Assembly (NCBI RefSeq): GCF_014385085.1
Contig: NZ_JACRTD010000001.1
Span: 1 to 64,000 of the forward strand
Direction: 5' to 3'
DNA from: Youxingia wuxianensis
GTDB lineage: Bacteria; Bacillota; Clostridia; Oscillospirales; Ruminococcaceae
Length of the DNA stretch: 64,000 bases
This document shows, one piece after another, positions 31,838-42,613 of this stretch; the first letter of the stretch is position 1, and each line of letters opens with the position of its first letter. The translations under genes were made by a program, and so were the position numbers. The notes beneath the pieces were generated by a model. The model was not told the origin of the DNA and made no database searches. It saw nothing but the letters and a program-made list of their open reading frames with translations.

Positions 31838-32065
31838 TTACTCTTCCACGATCCACTTGCCTATTTTTTTCACAAAGTGGGAGTCTTCGGTTACCACCTT
31901 GACCGGCTTGGTGTAATCTAGGGACATGAGCCCCAAAATGGATTTCGCATCGGCAATTTTTCCGTCTGCGGTATGTACGCCTACGTCCTCTGGAGTCTGC
32001 ATAGCAAGATACATAAACTGGCGAAGGTCCTCCGCAGTATCTAGTTTTACGGATTTAATAAACAT
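31838..32065 (-). CDS. HPr-like protein lacking the active histidine
   Basis: A 75-residue HPr-fold protein. The C-terminal two thirds match HPr: DGKIADAKSILGLMSL, where Ser42 corresponds to the regulatory Ser46 of HPr. The N-terminal active-site segment G-I-H-A-R-P is absent. The only His residues are 31 and 63. It therefore cannot relay PTS phosphate, and resembles Crh-type proteins that act in carbon catabolite control through the serine. The ATG follows TAGGAGG. The promoter TTGACA-17-TTTAAT (32139-32111) is on the minus strand. Confidence 0.8.
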   Translation of the reverse strand: MFIKSVKLDTAEDLRQFMYLAMQTPEDVGVHTADGKIADAKSILGLMSLDYTKPVKVVTEDSHFVKKIGKWIVEE

Positions 32066-32110
32066 AATAACGACCTCCTAATAAATAATATACATTTTCT
32101 GTACGCTTAT

Positions 32111-32139
32111 ATTAAACAACATTTCCTGGTAAATGTCAA
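32111..32139 (-). promoter_or_regulatory. Promoter of HPr-like gene
   Basis: Minus strand TTGACA (32139-32134), 17 bp, TTTAAT (32116-32111). Confidence 0.6.
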
Positions 32140-32183
32140 TATGCACAAATAACTTTTTACAAAAATGTTATAAACGCCCTATA

Positions 32184-32210
32184 TTAGCACTCGAATACAT
32201 CGAGTGCTAA
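32184..32210. promoter_or_regulatory. CIRCE operator 1
   Basis: TTAGCACTC-N9-GAGTGCTAA, a perfect match to the HrcA operator. It lies 28 bp upstream of the -35 of the heat-shock promoter. Confidence 0.97.
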
Positions 32211-32237
32211 TTTTGTGTAAATATTCTGTGAACTCCC

Positions 32238-32299
32238 TTGACTTTTTATAAAAGTGTGGTACATTATAATTGTTAGCACTCGAAATGATGGAGTGCTAA
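32238..32299 (+). promoter_or_regulatory. Heat-shock promoter with CIRCE operator 2
   Basis: TTGACT (32238-32243) followed by TACATT (16-bp spacing) or TATAAT (32265-32270, 21-bp spacing). The second CIRCE, TTAGCACTC-N9-GAGTGCTAA, is at 32273-32299, directly at the transcription start. HrcA binding here would block initiation. Confidence 0.9.
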
Positions 32300-32341
32300 G
32301 AAACGCTTGGGCAAGCGGCGGAAGTTGCGAGGTGGTATTCA

Positions 32342-33373
32342 ATGAAGCTTGATCCCAGAAAACTGCAAATTTTGACCGCTATCGTTGAAACATACATTGA
32401 TACCGGCGAGCCTGTGGGCTCCAAAACTCTCAGCGCCAAGCTGGGATTTCAGGTGTCTCCGGCTACTATCCGAAATGATATGGCCGCGCTGTTTGATATG
32501 GGACTTCTGGAACAGCCGCATACTTCTGCGGGGCGGGTGCCTTCCCATCTGGGTTACCGAATTTATGTGGACCAGCTGATGCATTGTAAACCCCTGTCGG
32601 AAGAAGAAAAAAGCGAAATTGATGCTTTGTTTAACGTACGCGATCCTGACCCGGATAAATTGCTGGAAGATGCGGCGGCTGCTTTGGCGGATTATACTAA
32701 CTGCGCCACTATTTCCACCACCATCACTCCGAAAACCGTGCTGGTGAAACGGGTGGAGATCATTCCGGTAAGCGTTAGGACCGTACTGATACTAATTATC
32801 GCTACCAACGGTGTTATCAAAAGCAAAGTGTGCCGGGTAGATTTCAATGTCAACATGGACATTGTTAACTTTATTAATAATTTTGCAAACGGACGCTTGG
32901 CAGGGAAATCCTTAAACGACATTTCTCAGTGGTACATCAACTCCATTGCGGTGACTTTAGGGGATTATTCCAGATTGTTTACTCCGCTTCTGGCGGCGAT
33001 CTATGAATTGTGCAAGGAGATCAATGACGGACAGTTTTATACTTCCGGCGCAGAGAACCTGTTAAGCTACCGGGAACTAGGGGAAATCGCCCACGAACTC
33101 CTGGTGACCATGTCCAACCGGGAGGAGCTGCTGGGGGTAATCGCATCCAAACAGGATGCGGTATTTATCACCATCGGCAAGGAGAACAGCCGCTCGGAGC
33201 TTTCGGATACTTCCGTGGTTGTTACTAAATATAAAATCGGCGAGCAAAACTCAGGCGCTATCGGCGTTATCGGACCGATCCGAATGGATTATGCAAAACT
33301 TATTCCTCATTTGGAATATTTCTCCCGCACCCTGGGAAGATTGTTGGCGGAAACTTTTGAAGAACAGGAATAA
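32342..33373 (+). CDS. hrcA: Heat-inducible transcription repressor HrcA
   Basis: A 343-residue repressor of class I heat-shock genes. The winged helix at the N-terminus is LDPRKLQILTAIVETYIDTG, then KLGFQVSPATIRNDMAALFDMGLLEQPHTSAGRVPS. The C-terminal GAF-like domain ends in IGPIRMDYAKLIPHLEYFSR. It binds the two CIRCE sites upstream and depends on chaperonin for activity in known systems. First gene of hrcA-grpE-dnaK-dnaJ. Ribosome binding site GAGGTGG. Confidence 0.97.
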   Translation: MKLDPRKLQILTAIVETYIDTGEPVGSKTLSAKLGFQVSPATIRNDMAALFDMGLLEQPHTSAGRVPSHLGYRIYVDQLMHCKPLSEEEKSEIDALFNVRDPDPDKLLEDAAAALADYTNCATISTTITPKTVLVKRVEIIPVSVRTVLILIIATNGVIKSKVCRVDFNVNMDIVNFINNFANGRLAGKSLNDISQWYINSIAVTLGDYSRLFTPLLAAIYELCKEINDGQFYTSGAENLLSYRELGEIAHELLVTMSNREELLGVIASKQDAVFITIGKENSRSELSDTSVVVTKYKIGEQNSGAIGVIGPIRMDYAKLIPHLEYFSRTLGRLLAETFEEQE

Positions 33374-33405
33374 GGTTACAATTATAAATTAAGGTGGCGA
33401 ATAGA

Positions 33406-33975
33406 TTGTCTGATAAGAAAAAGAACGAGGAATTAGAACAGGAGACGGAGAGTACGGTTCCCCAGGCAGAGCAAATGGAGGAACAGGACTCCTCGCAGCA
33501 GCCAAAAGAAACCCAGGCTCCTGAACCGCCAGAAAAAACAGAAAAGCAGCTTTTGGAAGAACAAATTGCAGATTTAAATAATAAGCTTCTGCGTACTCTG
33601 GCGGAATATGATAACTTCCGTAAGCGCAGCCAGAGGGAAAAAGATGCTCTGGCTCCCGTTACCACCGCCAGCGTGCTGGCGCAGTTTTTACCGGTAGTGG
33701 ATACTGTGGAGCGCGCCCTGGCCGCCGAGTGCAGCGATGGGGAATATAAAAAAGGCGTGGAAATGATATTAACCTCTTTTAAAGAAACCTTCAGCCGGTT
33801 GGGAGCGGAGGAATTTGGAGAGGTGGGAGAACAGTTTGACCCTAATCTTCACAATGCGGTAATGCATGTGGAAGACGAGGCGCTCCAAGCCAATACGATC
33901 ACGGAAGTGTTTCAAAAGGGCTACAAACTGGGCGAGCGAATTATCCGCCACGCGATGGTAAAAGTAGCAAACTGA
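33406..33975 (+). CDS. grpE: Nucleotide exchange factor GrpE
   Basis: A 189-residue DnaK co-chaperone. It has an acidic, disordered N-terminus, a long helix (EKQLLEEQIADLNNKLLRTLAEYDNFRKRSQRE) and the C-terminal beta domain (GEQFDPNLHNAVMHVED, then VFQKGYKLGERIIRHAMVKVAN). I choose TTG at 33406, 8 bp after AAGGTGG. The GTG at 33394 is part of that ribosome binding site. 32 bp after hrcA. Confidence 0.95.
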   Translation: MSDKKKNEELEQETESTVPQAEQMEEQDSSQQPKETQAPEPPEKTEKQLLEEQIADLNNKLLRTLAEYDNFRKRSQREKDALAPVTTASVLAQFLPVVDTVERALAAECSDGEYKKGVEMILTSFKETFSRLGAEEFGEVGEQFDPNLHNAVMHVEDEALQANTITEVFQKGYKLGERIIRHAMVKVAN

Positions 33976-34044
33976 TGTATCTTCCGGCGCAAAGCCGATA
34001 AGGATAAAACGAGTACATTTTATTTAAGTTAATTGGAGGAATAG

Positions 34045-35886
<1,842 letters not shown>

Positions 35887-35910
35887 AATAAACAGGTCTG
35901 AGTTAAAGGA

Positions 35911-35940
35911 GATAAGGCGGAGCTTGGCTTCCGCCTTATC
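35911..35940 (+). terminator. dnaK-dnaJ intercistronic hairpin
   Basis: An 11-bp perfect stem GATAAGGCGGA/TCCGCCTTATC with an 8-nt loop and no T-run. It likely stabilises the dnaK message or reduces read-through into dnaJ. Confidence 0.75.
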
Positions 35941-35991
35941 GCCGAGTTTACTTAATTTGAGAATTTCCTGTATGAAATAGAGGTGAAGCAG

Positions 35992-37155
35992 TTGGCTGAA
36001 AAACGTGATTATTATGAGGTGCTGGGAGTCCAAAAGGGCTGCTCCAATGACGAGCTGAAAAAGGCCTACCGGAAACTAGCCAAGCAGTATCATCCGGATA
36101 TGAATCCAGGGGATAAGACTGCAGAGGCCAAGTTTAAGGAGGTCAATGAAGCTTACGAGGTTCTTTCTGACGAACAAAAGCGTGCCAGATATGATCAGTT
36201 CGGCCATGCGGGTGTAGATCCGTCCTATGGTGCCGGCGGGGCAGGAGCCGGAGGCTTTGGCGGCGCCGGAGGCTTCGGATTTGATATGGGTGACATTTTT
36301 GACAGCTTTTTTGGAGGCTTCGGAGGCGGCTTTGGCGGCAGTACCCGTACACGTAATCCCAATGCGCCGATCCGGGGCAACGATGTAAATATTACCATTG
36401 GCCTGTCATTTATGGAGGCCGCAAAAGGCACCAAAGAAAAGGTAACGATACAGCGGCTGGAAAAGTGCGACAGCTGTTCCGGCAGCGGCGCTAAGGCAGG
36501 GACAACTGCGGAAACCTGTTCTGACTGTGGCGGTACCGGCCAGGTAAGAGTACAACAGAGAACACCGATCGGCGTAATTCAGACTACCCGCACTTGCCCT
36601 AAATGTAATGGTAAGGGCAAGATAACCAAAGAACCTTGTCCCGACTGCCGCGGTATGGGCCGAGTTAGAAAAACCCGAACCCTGGAAGTAAGCGTTCCCG
36701 CCGGGATCGACGACGGACAGACCTTTGTCCTGCGGGGGCAGGGGGATCAGGGCTTAAACGGCGGGCCCGCAGGGGATGTAAATATTATGGTTACCATTCG
36801 TCCGGACCCGCTTTTTGAACGAGATGGATTCGACGTATGGTGCGATATTCCGGTCACCTATACCCAAGCGGTACTGGGAGATGAAATTGTGGTACCCACC
36901 ATTGATGGCAAGGTGAAATATAATGTTCCGGAAGGAACGCAGTCAGGAACGGTATTCCGGCTGAGAAATAAAGGAATCCAATATGTAAACGGCAAGGGCC
37001 GGGGAGACCAGTATGTGAAGGTAAATATCGAGGTTCCCCGCAATCTGAGCACAAAACAGAAGGACGCTTTAAAAGAATTTGAAAAGCTGGCGACCGACAA
37101 AAACTATGAAAAGCGCAAGTCCTTTTTCGACAAGTTAAAGGACGCGATGAAATAA
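35992..37155 (+). CDS. dnaJ: Chaperone protein DnaJ (Hsp40)
   Basis: A 387-residue type I J-protein. The J domain (about 1-70) has the HPD motif (YHPDMNPG) that triggers DnaK ATPase. Next come a Gly/Phe-rich region, four zinc repeats ([32 protein letters not shown]) and the C-terminal substrate domain. I choose TTG 35992, six bases after AGAGGTG. It gives the canonical [10 protein letters not shown] start, while the in-frame GTG at 35983 lies in the ribosome binding site. Confidence 0.97.
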   Translation: MAEKRDYYEVLGVQKGCSNDELKKAYRKLAKQYHPDMNPGDKTAEAKFKEVNEAYEVLSDEQKRARYDQFGHAGVDPSYGAGGAGAGGFGGAGGFGFDMGDIFDSFFGGFGGGFGGSTRTRNPNAPIRGNDVNITIGLSFMEAAKGTKEKVTIQRLEKCDSCSGSGAKAGTTAETCSDCGGTGQVRVQQRTPIGVIQTTRTCPKCNGKGKITKEPCPDCRGMGRVRKTRTLEVSVPAGIDDGQTFVLRGQGDQGLNGGPAGDVNIMVTIRPDPLFERDGFDVWCDIPVTYTQAVLGDEIVVPTIDGKVKYNVPEGTQSGTVFRLRNKGIQYVNGKGRGDQYVKVNIEVPRNLSTKQKDALKEFEKLATDKNYEKRKSFFDKLKDAMK

Positions 37156-37160
37156 TTTTA

Positions 37161-37194
37161 CAAAACCTCCCGTTGTCTAACGGGAGGTTTTGTA
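37161..37194 (+). terminator. Terminator after dnaJ
   Basis: A perfect 14-bp stem CAAAACCTCCCGTT/AACGGGAGGTTTTG with loop GTCT; the T-run is part of the stem. Confidence 0.8.
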
Positions 37195-37267
37195 CTATAA
37201 TAAAAATCAATCCTATGGGTTGTTGTGCCGCGTATGAAAATCAGGACAGAATTATCGGAGGTAATTT

Positions 37268-38212
37268 ATGCAGTACAGTGAAGTTAGAGTGAAAATCCCC
37301 GCAAAGAGGGTGGAAACCGCATCGGCTATTGCTAACATGGTGGTGCCCTATGGCATTTATATCGAAGATTATTCTGATATTGAGCAGCAGGTTCCCCAGA
37401 TTGCTCATGTGGACCTGATTGAACAGGAACTTTTGGATCGGGACAGGGAGACCGCTGTAATCCATGTATATATCAGTCCGCAGGAAAGCCCTTTGGAGGC
37501 CATCTCCTTCCTGGAAGAACGGCTGAACAAAGAGCAGATTCCTTATGAGATTGAGACAGATAAAATAGAGGAAGAAGACTGGGCGACTGCCTGGAAAAAG
37601 TATTATAATCCTACGAAGGTCAGTGATCGATTGGTGGTTTGCCCTTCCTGGGAGGAATATACGCCTGAGCAAGAAGAGGTAGTTTTGCTGATGGATCCGG
37701 GAATGGCTTTCGGCACTGGTACCCATGATACCACTCGGCTGTGTATGCAGCTGTTGGAACAGTATGTCGATAAGGATACCAATTTGTTGGATATCGGCAC
37801 CGGCAGCGGTATTTTAGCGGTGGCGGCTCTGCTGTTGGGAGCGAAAAGCGCTGTAGGCTGCGATATCGATCAGGTAGCGGTCAAAGTGGCCGAAGAGAAC
37901 GCTCGTCTGAATCAGGTGGAGGAGCGAGCTACGTTTCATTGCGGCGACCTGACCCAGAAAGTTACCGGAAAGTTTCATGTGATTTCTGCCAATATAGTAG
38001 CGGACGTAATTATCCGTTTGGTCCCTCAACTGGACGGCCTTTTAGAAAAAGGAGGGACGTTTATCGCTTCCGGTATTATTGATACCCGGGAGATGGATGT
38101 GATTGACGCGCTGGCCGGGGCGGGTTATATTTTAGATGAACGCAGGCAGTCAGGCGGCTGGGTAGCGCTGGCGGTGAAAAGAATTGCCGACGCGCCGCAA
38201 GATCTTCTTTAA
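37268..38212 (+). CDS. prmA: Ribosomal protein L11 methyltransferase
   Basis: A 314-residue SAM-dependent enzyme that methylates L11. The N-terminal substrate-recognition domain is followed by the Rossmann domain: DPGMAFGTGTHDTTRLCMQLLE, LLDIGTGSGILAVAALLLGA (motif I), CDIDQVAVKVAEENA and the N-I-V-A-D motif (the post-I/IV N-P-P-Y equivalent of PrmA). Standard neighbour of dnaJ and rsmE in Firmicutes. Ribosome binding site CGGAGG. Confidence 0.95.
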   Translation: MQYSEVRVKIPAKRVETASAIANMVVPYGIYIEDYSDIEQQVPQIAHVDLIEQELLDRDRETAVIHVYISPQESPLEAISFLEERLNKEQIPYEIETDKIEEEDWATAWKKYYNPTKVSDRLVVCPSWEEYTPEQEEVVLLMDPGMAFGTGTHDTTRLCMQLLEQYVDKDTNLLDIGTGSGILAVAALLLGAKSAVGCDIDQVAVKVAEENARLNQVEERATFHCGDLTQKVTGKFHVISANIVADVIIRLVPQLDGLLEKGGTFIASGIIDTREMDVIDALAGAGYILDERRQSGGWVALAVKRIADAPQDLL

Positions 38213-38227
38213 GAGGAAGGTGCAATA

Positions 38228-38953
38228 ATGCCAAGGTTTTTTACCACTGATATTGAGGGCGGCACCGCAAAAATTACCGGAGAGGACGCCGGACATATTT
38301 CCCGTGTTTTGCGTATGCGCGCAGGGGAGGAGATTACCCTGTGCGATATGGCGGGCTGGGATTATAAGGGGAAAATCTCTGCGCTTGAGCATAATCAGGT
38401 AACAGTGGCGTTAGAAGAAAAATGCCCTTCCCGAGGGGAGCCGGATATCCATATTACATTGTACCAGGCGCTGCCCAAGGGAGAGAAAATGGAACTGATC
38501 ATTCAAAAGGCGGTGGAATTGGGAGTTTCCCGGATTGTACCGGTGATGAGCAAAAGGTGTGTTTCCCGGCCCAATGAAAAGTCTATGGAAAAGAAACTGG
38601 AGCGGTATAACAAGATTGCTCTGGAAGCGGCAAAACAGTGCGGCAGAGGAAAAGTGCCGCCGGTAGATCCCCTGTTGGGATTTTCCGACGCGGTTCAGGA
38701 GATGAAAAAGGATGCTCTGCCGATTATGTTTTATGAGCTGGCAGACCAGCCTTTGAAAGCTGCTCTTCAAAAGCGCGGCGAGGGGGCAATTTCCATTTTG
38801 GTGGGAAGCGAAGGAGGTTTTGACCAAGAGGAGGCCCGCCTGGGCAAAGAACAGGGACTTTTATGCCTGAGTTTAGGCAGGCGGATTTTACGGTGTGAAA
38901 CGGCGCCTTTGTGCGCTCTTTCGGCCATTATGTATGAAACAAACAATATCTGA
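38228..38953 (+). CDS. rsmE: 16S rRNA (uracil-1498-N3)-methyltransferase
   Basis: A 241-residue SPOUT-class methyltransferase of helix 44 of 16S rRNA. An N-terminal PUA-like domain (GEDAGHISRVLRMRAGEEI) is followed by the knotted SAM domain: LPKGEKMELIIQKAVELGV, MSKRCVSRP, ILVGSEGGFDQEEA and LSLGRRILRCETAPLCAL. 15 bp after prmA. Confidence 0.95.
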   Translation: MPRFFTTDIEGGTAKITGEDAGHISRVLRMRAGEEITLCDMAGWDYKGKISALEHNQVTVALEEKCPSRGEPDIHITLYQALPKGEKMELIIQKAVELGVSRIVPVMSKRCVSRPNEKSMEKKLERYNKIALEAAKQCGRGKVPPVDPLLGFSDAVQEMKKDALPIMFYELADQPLKAALQKRGEGAISILVGSEGGFDQEEARLGKEQGLLCLSLGRRILRCETAPLCALSAIMYETNNI

Positions 38954-39028
38954 CATAAAATTTCAGCATCAGGGGATAATGTAATGATGGACGCCAGGCT
39001 GTCCATGGAAAATGGAATGGAGTAAAAT

Positions 39029-39847
39029 ATGAAAAAGAAAATTGCAGGTTTAATTTTAATAATGCTGGCGTTGAATGCTTGTTCTTTCCGCTCTATCCCC
39101 CAGGAACAGGAGCTGCCAACTTCTTCTGATTCGGAATTTATTGTTTCCCAGGGGGAAGAAAAGCAGGAACTTCAAAGTCCGCCGGAGAGTGAACCTGAGG
39201 AAGCGCCCTTTAGCAGTTCACAGGAAAATCAACCCGTTCAGCCGCCAGAGGCAGACTCGTCCTCAGAAACCGACCTGGCCCCGGAAACAACAGAGGATTG
39301 GATGCTGGTCTTGGCCAATTTTGAAAATCCGTTGCCAGACGGGTATGAACCGGAACTCAAGGAAGTACAAAATGGATATAAGATGGAAGAGCGGGTGGCG
39401 GATATCATGATAGAGATGATCGCCGATGCGAAAGCGGACGGAGTAGATCTGTTGGTTTGTTCGGCTTACCGTCCTTACTCTTCCCAGGAAAGAATTTTTA
39501 ACAACAGCGTGGATGCCTATATGAACGGCGGGAAAAGCTATGAGCAGGCGGTGGTAGAAACCGCTAAATTGATTGCTAAACCAGGTACCAGCGAGCATCA
39601 GACCGGGCTGGCGGCAGACATTGTGACGCCCTCCTATCAAAATTTGGATAGCGGATTTGAGCAGACCAAGGCGTTCCAGTGGTTGAGCGAGCACGCGGTT
39701 GAGTATGGGTTCATCCTTCGTTATCCTGCAGACAAGGTGGAAATTACTAAAATTGATTATGAGCCTTGGCACTACCGATATGTGGGACAGCAGGCGGCAA
39801 AAGCGATCAAGGAGCAGGGACTTTGCTTGGAGGAATACCTAAGCTAA
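39029..39847 (+). CDS. VanY-type D-alanyl-D-alanine carboxypeptidase lipoprotein
   Basis: A 272-residue lipoprotein (Cys18, LALNAC). An acidic, Ser/Gln-rich linker (about 20-90) is followed by a VanY peptidase domain. The zinc ligands are His190 and Asp197 in SEHQTGLAAD and His248 in EPWHYRYVG. CSAYRPYSSQERIFN is the other family block. It trims the terminal D-Ala from peptidoglycan peptides at the cell surface. No vancomycin resistance cluster is present, so a housekeeping role is likely. Confidence 0.92.
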   Translation: MKKKIAGLILIMLALNACSFRSIPQEQELPTSSDSEFIVSQGEEKQELQSPPESEPEEAPFSSSQENQPVQPPEADSSSETDLAPETTEDWMLVLANFENPLPDGYEPELKEVQNGYKMEERVADIMIEMIADAKADGVDLLVCSAYRPYSSQERIFNNSVDAYMNGGKSYEQAVVETAKLIAKPGTSEHQTGLAADIVTPSYQNLDSGFEQTKAFQWLSEHAVEYGFILRYPADKVEITKIDYEPWHYRYVGQQAAKAIKEQGLCLEEYLS

Positions 39848-39872
39848 GACAAAACGCAAAGGGTGAGGGTGT

Positions 39873-40424
39873 TTGGTGCTGAACAAAAGCGCAGTGGCGG
39901 AAAAAGCCGCGGGAATATTCGGACATAAAAAAGGCGCCCCATGGATTGCGCTGCTATGTCTGGTTATAATAATTTTTGCCGGCTCCTTTCTTGCGTGGCA
40001 TGTGGAAAGAATGAAGGACGAGCTGATGAAAAGCCAGATTGTGGAGCGCTTTTTCACCCAACAGGAAAAAGGTAAGGTAACCCAGCTGTTAACAGATCCC
40101 CAGACGGCCGACTTGTTTGTAAAATATATAGACGCTCTGGCGGGAGTTGTGAGCAACATGGAGTTTATTCCAGGACAGAGCGTCGCTCAATTTGGCTCGA
40201 TTTCCCGCTGTGCCAGAGAAAATGATATTGTGATTGAGGATTTTGAATTTGAAGAGGACGGAAGTCATTTTTATATCAAAAGCAAGGCGGACAGCCAGCA
40301 AGCGGCGCAGAATTTCCGGGATAGCATGCGGTTGGAAGAATATTTTTCCAGCGTGGAAATAGATGGCTATCTCAACTATGAGAATGAGTACATATTCACA
40401 ACAACTTGCTTTGTGCAGTCGTGA
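39873..40424 (+). CDS. Unknown single-pass membrane protein
   Basis: A 183-residue protein with an N-terminal cytoplasmic part, one transmembrane helix (about 25-43: WIALLCLVIIIFAGSFLAW), a helical stretch (about 44-75), and an extracellular domain ending in YENEYIFTTTCFVQS. I do not recognise the family; the layout faintly resembles PilN/PilO-type proteins. The start could be TTG 39873 or GTG 39876, both behind GGGTGAGGGTG. It lies 25 bp after the vanY-like gene, perhaps co-transcribed. Confidence 0.6.
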   Translation: MVLNKSAVAEKAAGIFGHKKGAPWIALLCLVIIIFAGSFLAWHVERMKDELMKSQIVERFFTQQEKGKVTQLLTDPQTADLFVKYIDALAGVVSNMEFIPGQSVAQFGSISRCARENDIVIEDFEFEEDGSHFYIKSKADSQQAAQNFRDSMRLEEYFSSVEIDGYLNYENEYIFTTTCFVQS

Positions 40425-40486
40425 ATTTAAGCATATTTGTAAAACCGTTCAAAAAGTTTACAGAAAATACATATATACTATTGAAC

Positions 40487-40519
40487 ACTAACACAAACCT
40501 ATGTTAGTATCAGTATAAT
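40487..40519 (+). promoter_or_regulatory. Promoter with inverted repeat before glycosyltransferase gene
   Basis: ACTAACA (40487-40493) and TGTTAGT (40502-40508) form a perfect 7-bp inverted repeat just upstream of TATAAT (40514-40519), placed where a -35 would be. This suggests an operator for an unknown regulator. Confidence 0.5.
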
Positions 40520-40567
40520 CGGAGGTCTGGGATTTTTTCAGATCTGCGAAAGAATGGCGGAATAGAA

Positions 40568-41929
40568 TTGGAATTAAACGACAATAAAGATGTTTTAAAT
40601 TTTCATTTAACGAAAAAACATATTTTTTGGTTTTTAGCCGCTTTGGTGCTCTCTGGTACGTTAGTGCGTTTTGCGGCGGCTTATCACAGGGTCCATTATT
40701 TTGATCTGAGTTTTTATGTAGACTGGTCCGCAGGGGCTGTGAAGGACCTGTTCGGAGTATACGAAAACGTTTCCAATTTAGATTATCCGCCTCTGTTTAT
40801 TTTTCCCCTTTATATCACGGGAAAATTGCTGGAAATGCCTTGGGTCTATGAACTGGAATCTTTTAAAATGCTGGCGCTCAAAGGCTGGCAGATGCTGTTC
40901 GATATTGCTACGATTCCTTTGCTTTACCTGGTTCTCCGCAGGCACAGCAAACTGGCTGGGCTGATGGCCGCCAGCCTTTGGACGGTAAATCCAACAATTA
41001 TTATGAACTCCTCTTATTGGGGACAAACAGACAGTATTATGATTTTTTTACTGCTGTTGGCATTTTTCCTTTTGACCGGCCATAAACCTGTATGGTCAGG
41101 GATTGTGATGACTTTGGCTTGTCTGATGAAATTTCAGTCGCTGTATTTTGCGCCCTTGTACGCATTATATCTTCTTACCAGCTACCGCGGAAAAAAGATC
41201 GGACAGACGATTACGGCAGGGGCGGGCGTAGCGATTGGCATATTTGCGCCGTTTATGATGAGAAGCGGCTGGAAATTGCCGTTTGAAATTTATATGGGCG
41301 GCTTTGAACAGTATCCTGCCGCCTGCCTCAATGCGTTTAACTATTATGGCGCTAATGGCCTGAACTATGAGTATGCAGACGTAGTACTGTTTGGAAATCT
41401 TACTGCGGAAAATTTGAGCATGATGATTATCGGGCTGAGTCTGATGATGCTCTTGTTCTTTTATTTTACCGCCAGTGAAAAAAGCGTCTGGCTGTTAGGG
41501 TTTATATTTATGCAGACGATCTTTATGTTTACCACCCGGATGCACGAACGGTATCAAATTCCGGTGTTAGCGTTTGGGCTGATCGCCTGCTTTATACACA
41601 AAAGCCTTCTGCTTTTTATAAGCTATATGGGGATCACTGTGATTACGTTTATCAGCCATTTTATTGTGATGGAAAATATGATCTCTTACCCATGGACCAC
41701 ATGGATGGAACATTATGATATGATTATTATTGTTATGTCCATGATTAATTTGGCGGTTTATTTAATTACTTTGTGGATCTCGGTACGGATACTTTACAGG
41801 CACGGCGTACAGGATTTGGTGACTAGTTTCTTGGCCTGCCTGCCAAAAAAGAAATTAACGGCGCCGATAGTTGGACCGGTAGTGCTTCAGGAGGAGCCTG
41901 CCTGCGGCTTCCCGCCGAAATTGGAATAA
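40568..41929 (+). CDS. Polytopic membrane glycosyltransferase (mannosyltransferase-like)
   Basis: A 453-residue protein with about ten transmembrane helices. An early extracellular loop, FDLSFYVDWSAGAVKDLFGVYENVSNLDYPPLF, carries acidic residues of the kind used for lipid-linked sugar donors in GT-C enzymes (GT39/mannosyltransferase-like). Later blocks are NSSYWGQTDSIMIFLLLLAF and TTRMHERYQIPVLAFGL. It probably adds a sugar to a lipid or secreted protein at the outer face. Acceptor is unknown. It starts at TTG behind GGCGGAA. Confidence 0.75.
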   Translation: MELNDNKDVLNFHLTKKHIFWFLAALVLSGTLVRFAAAYHRVHYFDLSFYVDWSAGAVKDLFGVYENVSNLDYPPLFIFPLYITGKLLEMPWVYELESFKMLALKGWQMLFDIATIPLLYLVLRRHSKLAGLMAASLWTVNPTIIMNSSYWGQTDSIMIFLLLLAFFLLTGHKPVWSGIVMTLACLMKFQSLYFAPLYALYLLTSYRGKKIGQTITAGAGVAIGIFAPFMMRSGWKLPFEIYMGGFEQYPAACLNAFNYYGANGLNYEYADVVLFGNLTAENLSMMIIGLSLMMLLFFYFTASEKSVWLLGFIFMQTIFMFTTRMHERYQIPVLAFGLIACFIHKSLLLFISYMGITVITFISHFIVMENMISYPWTTWMEHYDMIIIVMSMINLAVYLITLWISVRILYRHGVQDLVTSFLACLPKKKLTAPIVGPVVLQEEPACGFPPKLE

Positions 41930-41965
41930 ATCCCTTTTACTATCAATGAAAGCGGTGTATGGATT

Positions 41966-42541
41966 TTGAACTTGTTTTCACATGTAACCATGGGTAGATA
42001 TTTGTATAAATATTTTACCCATACCATGGGTTTGGAGCTGGATAAAAAGACGTTTGTTACTTGGAATGTCATGCCGGATATTGCTCCATCTCTGTTAAAG
42101 CTGTCCCATTTTAAGAAGGATATTTATGATCTTGTAATGGAACGGGCACAGGACTTAATTGAAAACGAAGGGAATATGACGGTAGAGGAATACAGCAAAC
42201 ATTTGGGAATTCTTTGTCATTTCATGTCCGATTTTTTCTGTTATGCCCATGCGGAATATTTTGACGGAAGCAAAATCGGCCATCTAAAATATGAAGTAAA
42301 AATGCAGTTTTACGGTTATAAACGGCGGGATATGTTGCATGCGATTGATTTAATTGCAAATGCGGCGGAGCTGGACTGCCAGGCGACCTTATATGAACAG
42401 ATCAACAATCTCCATGATCAATATGTGAAGGTGGCGCCTTCCTATGGGGTGGATTTCGTATATTCACTAACTGCCTGTGTGGATTTGGTGCTGCAGCTGC
42501 TCCCGGAACTTAGACCGCAGGAAGCGGCGGCTGCTATATAA
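41966..42541 (+). CDS. Zinc-dependent phospholipase C-like protein
   Basis: A 191-residue protein of the zinc-dependent phospholipase C / S1-P1-like fold (Pfam Zn_dep_PLPC). It has NLFSHVTMGRYLYKYF at the start, NVMPDIAP, then HLGILCHFMSDFFCYAHAEYF with the His and Asp residues of the metal site. No signal peptide is present, so it may be cytoplasmic with a non-toxin role. TTG start; no better start in frame. 36 bp after the glycosyltransferase gene. Confidence 0.75.
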   Translation: MNLFSHVTMGRYLYKYFTHTMGLELDKKTFVTWNVMPDIAPSLLKLSHFKKDIYDLVMERAQDLIENEGNMTVEEYSKHLGILCHFMSDFFCYAHAEYFDGSKIGHLKYEVKMQFYGYKRRDMLHAIDLIANAAELDCQATLYEQINNLHDQYVKVAPSYGVDFVYSLTACVDLVLQLLPELRPQEAAAAI

Positions 42542-42553
42542 ACCAGAAAAATC

Positions 42554-42592
42554 AGCGAAGAACCCGGAGTATGCCGTGTTCTTCGCTTTTAT
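42554..42592 (+). terminator. Terminator after phospholipase-like gene
   Basis: Stem AGCGAAGAAC/GTTCTTCGCT with a 14-nt loop, followed by TTTATAT. Confidence 0.75.
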
Positions 42593-42613
42593 ATGTTTAG
42601 GAGACGAACTTTC

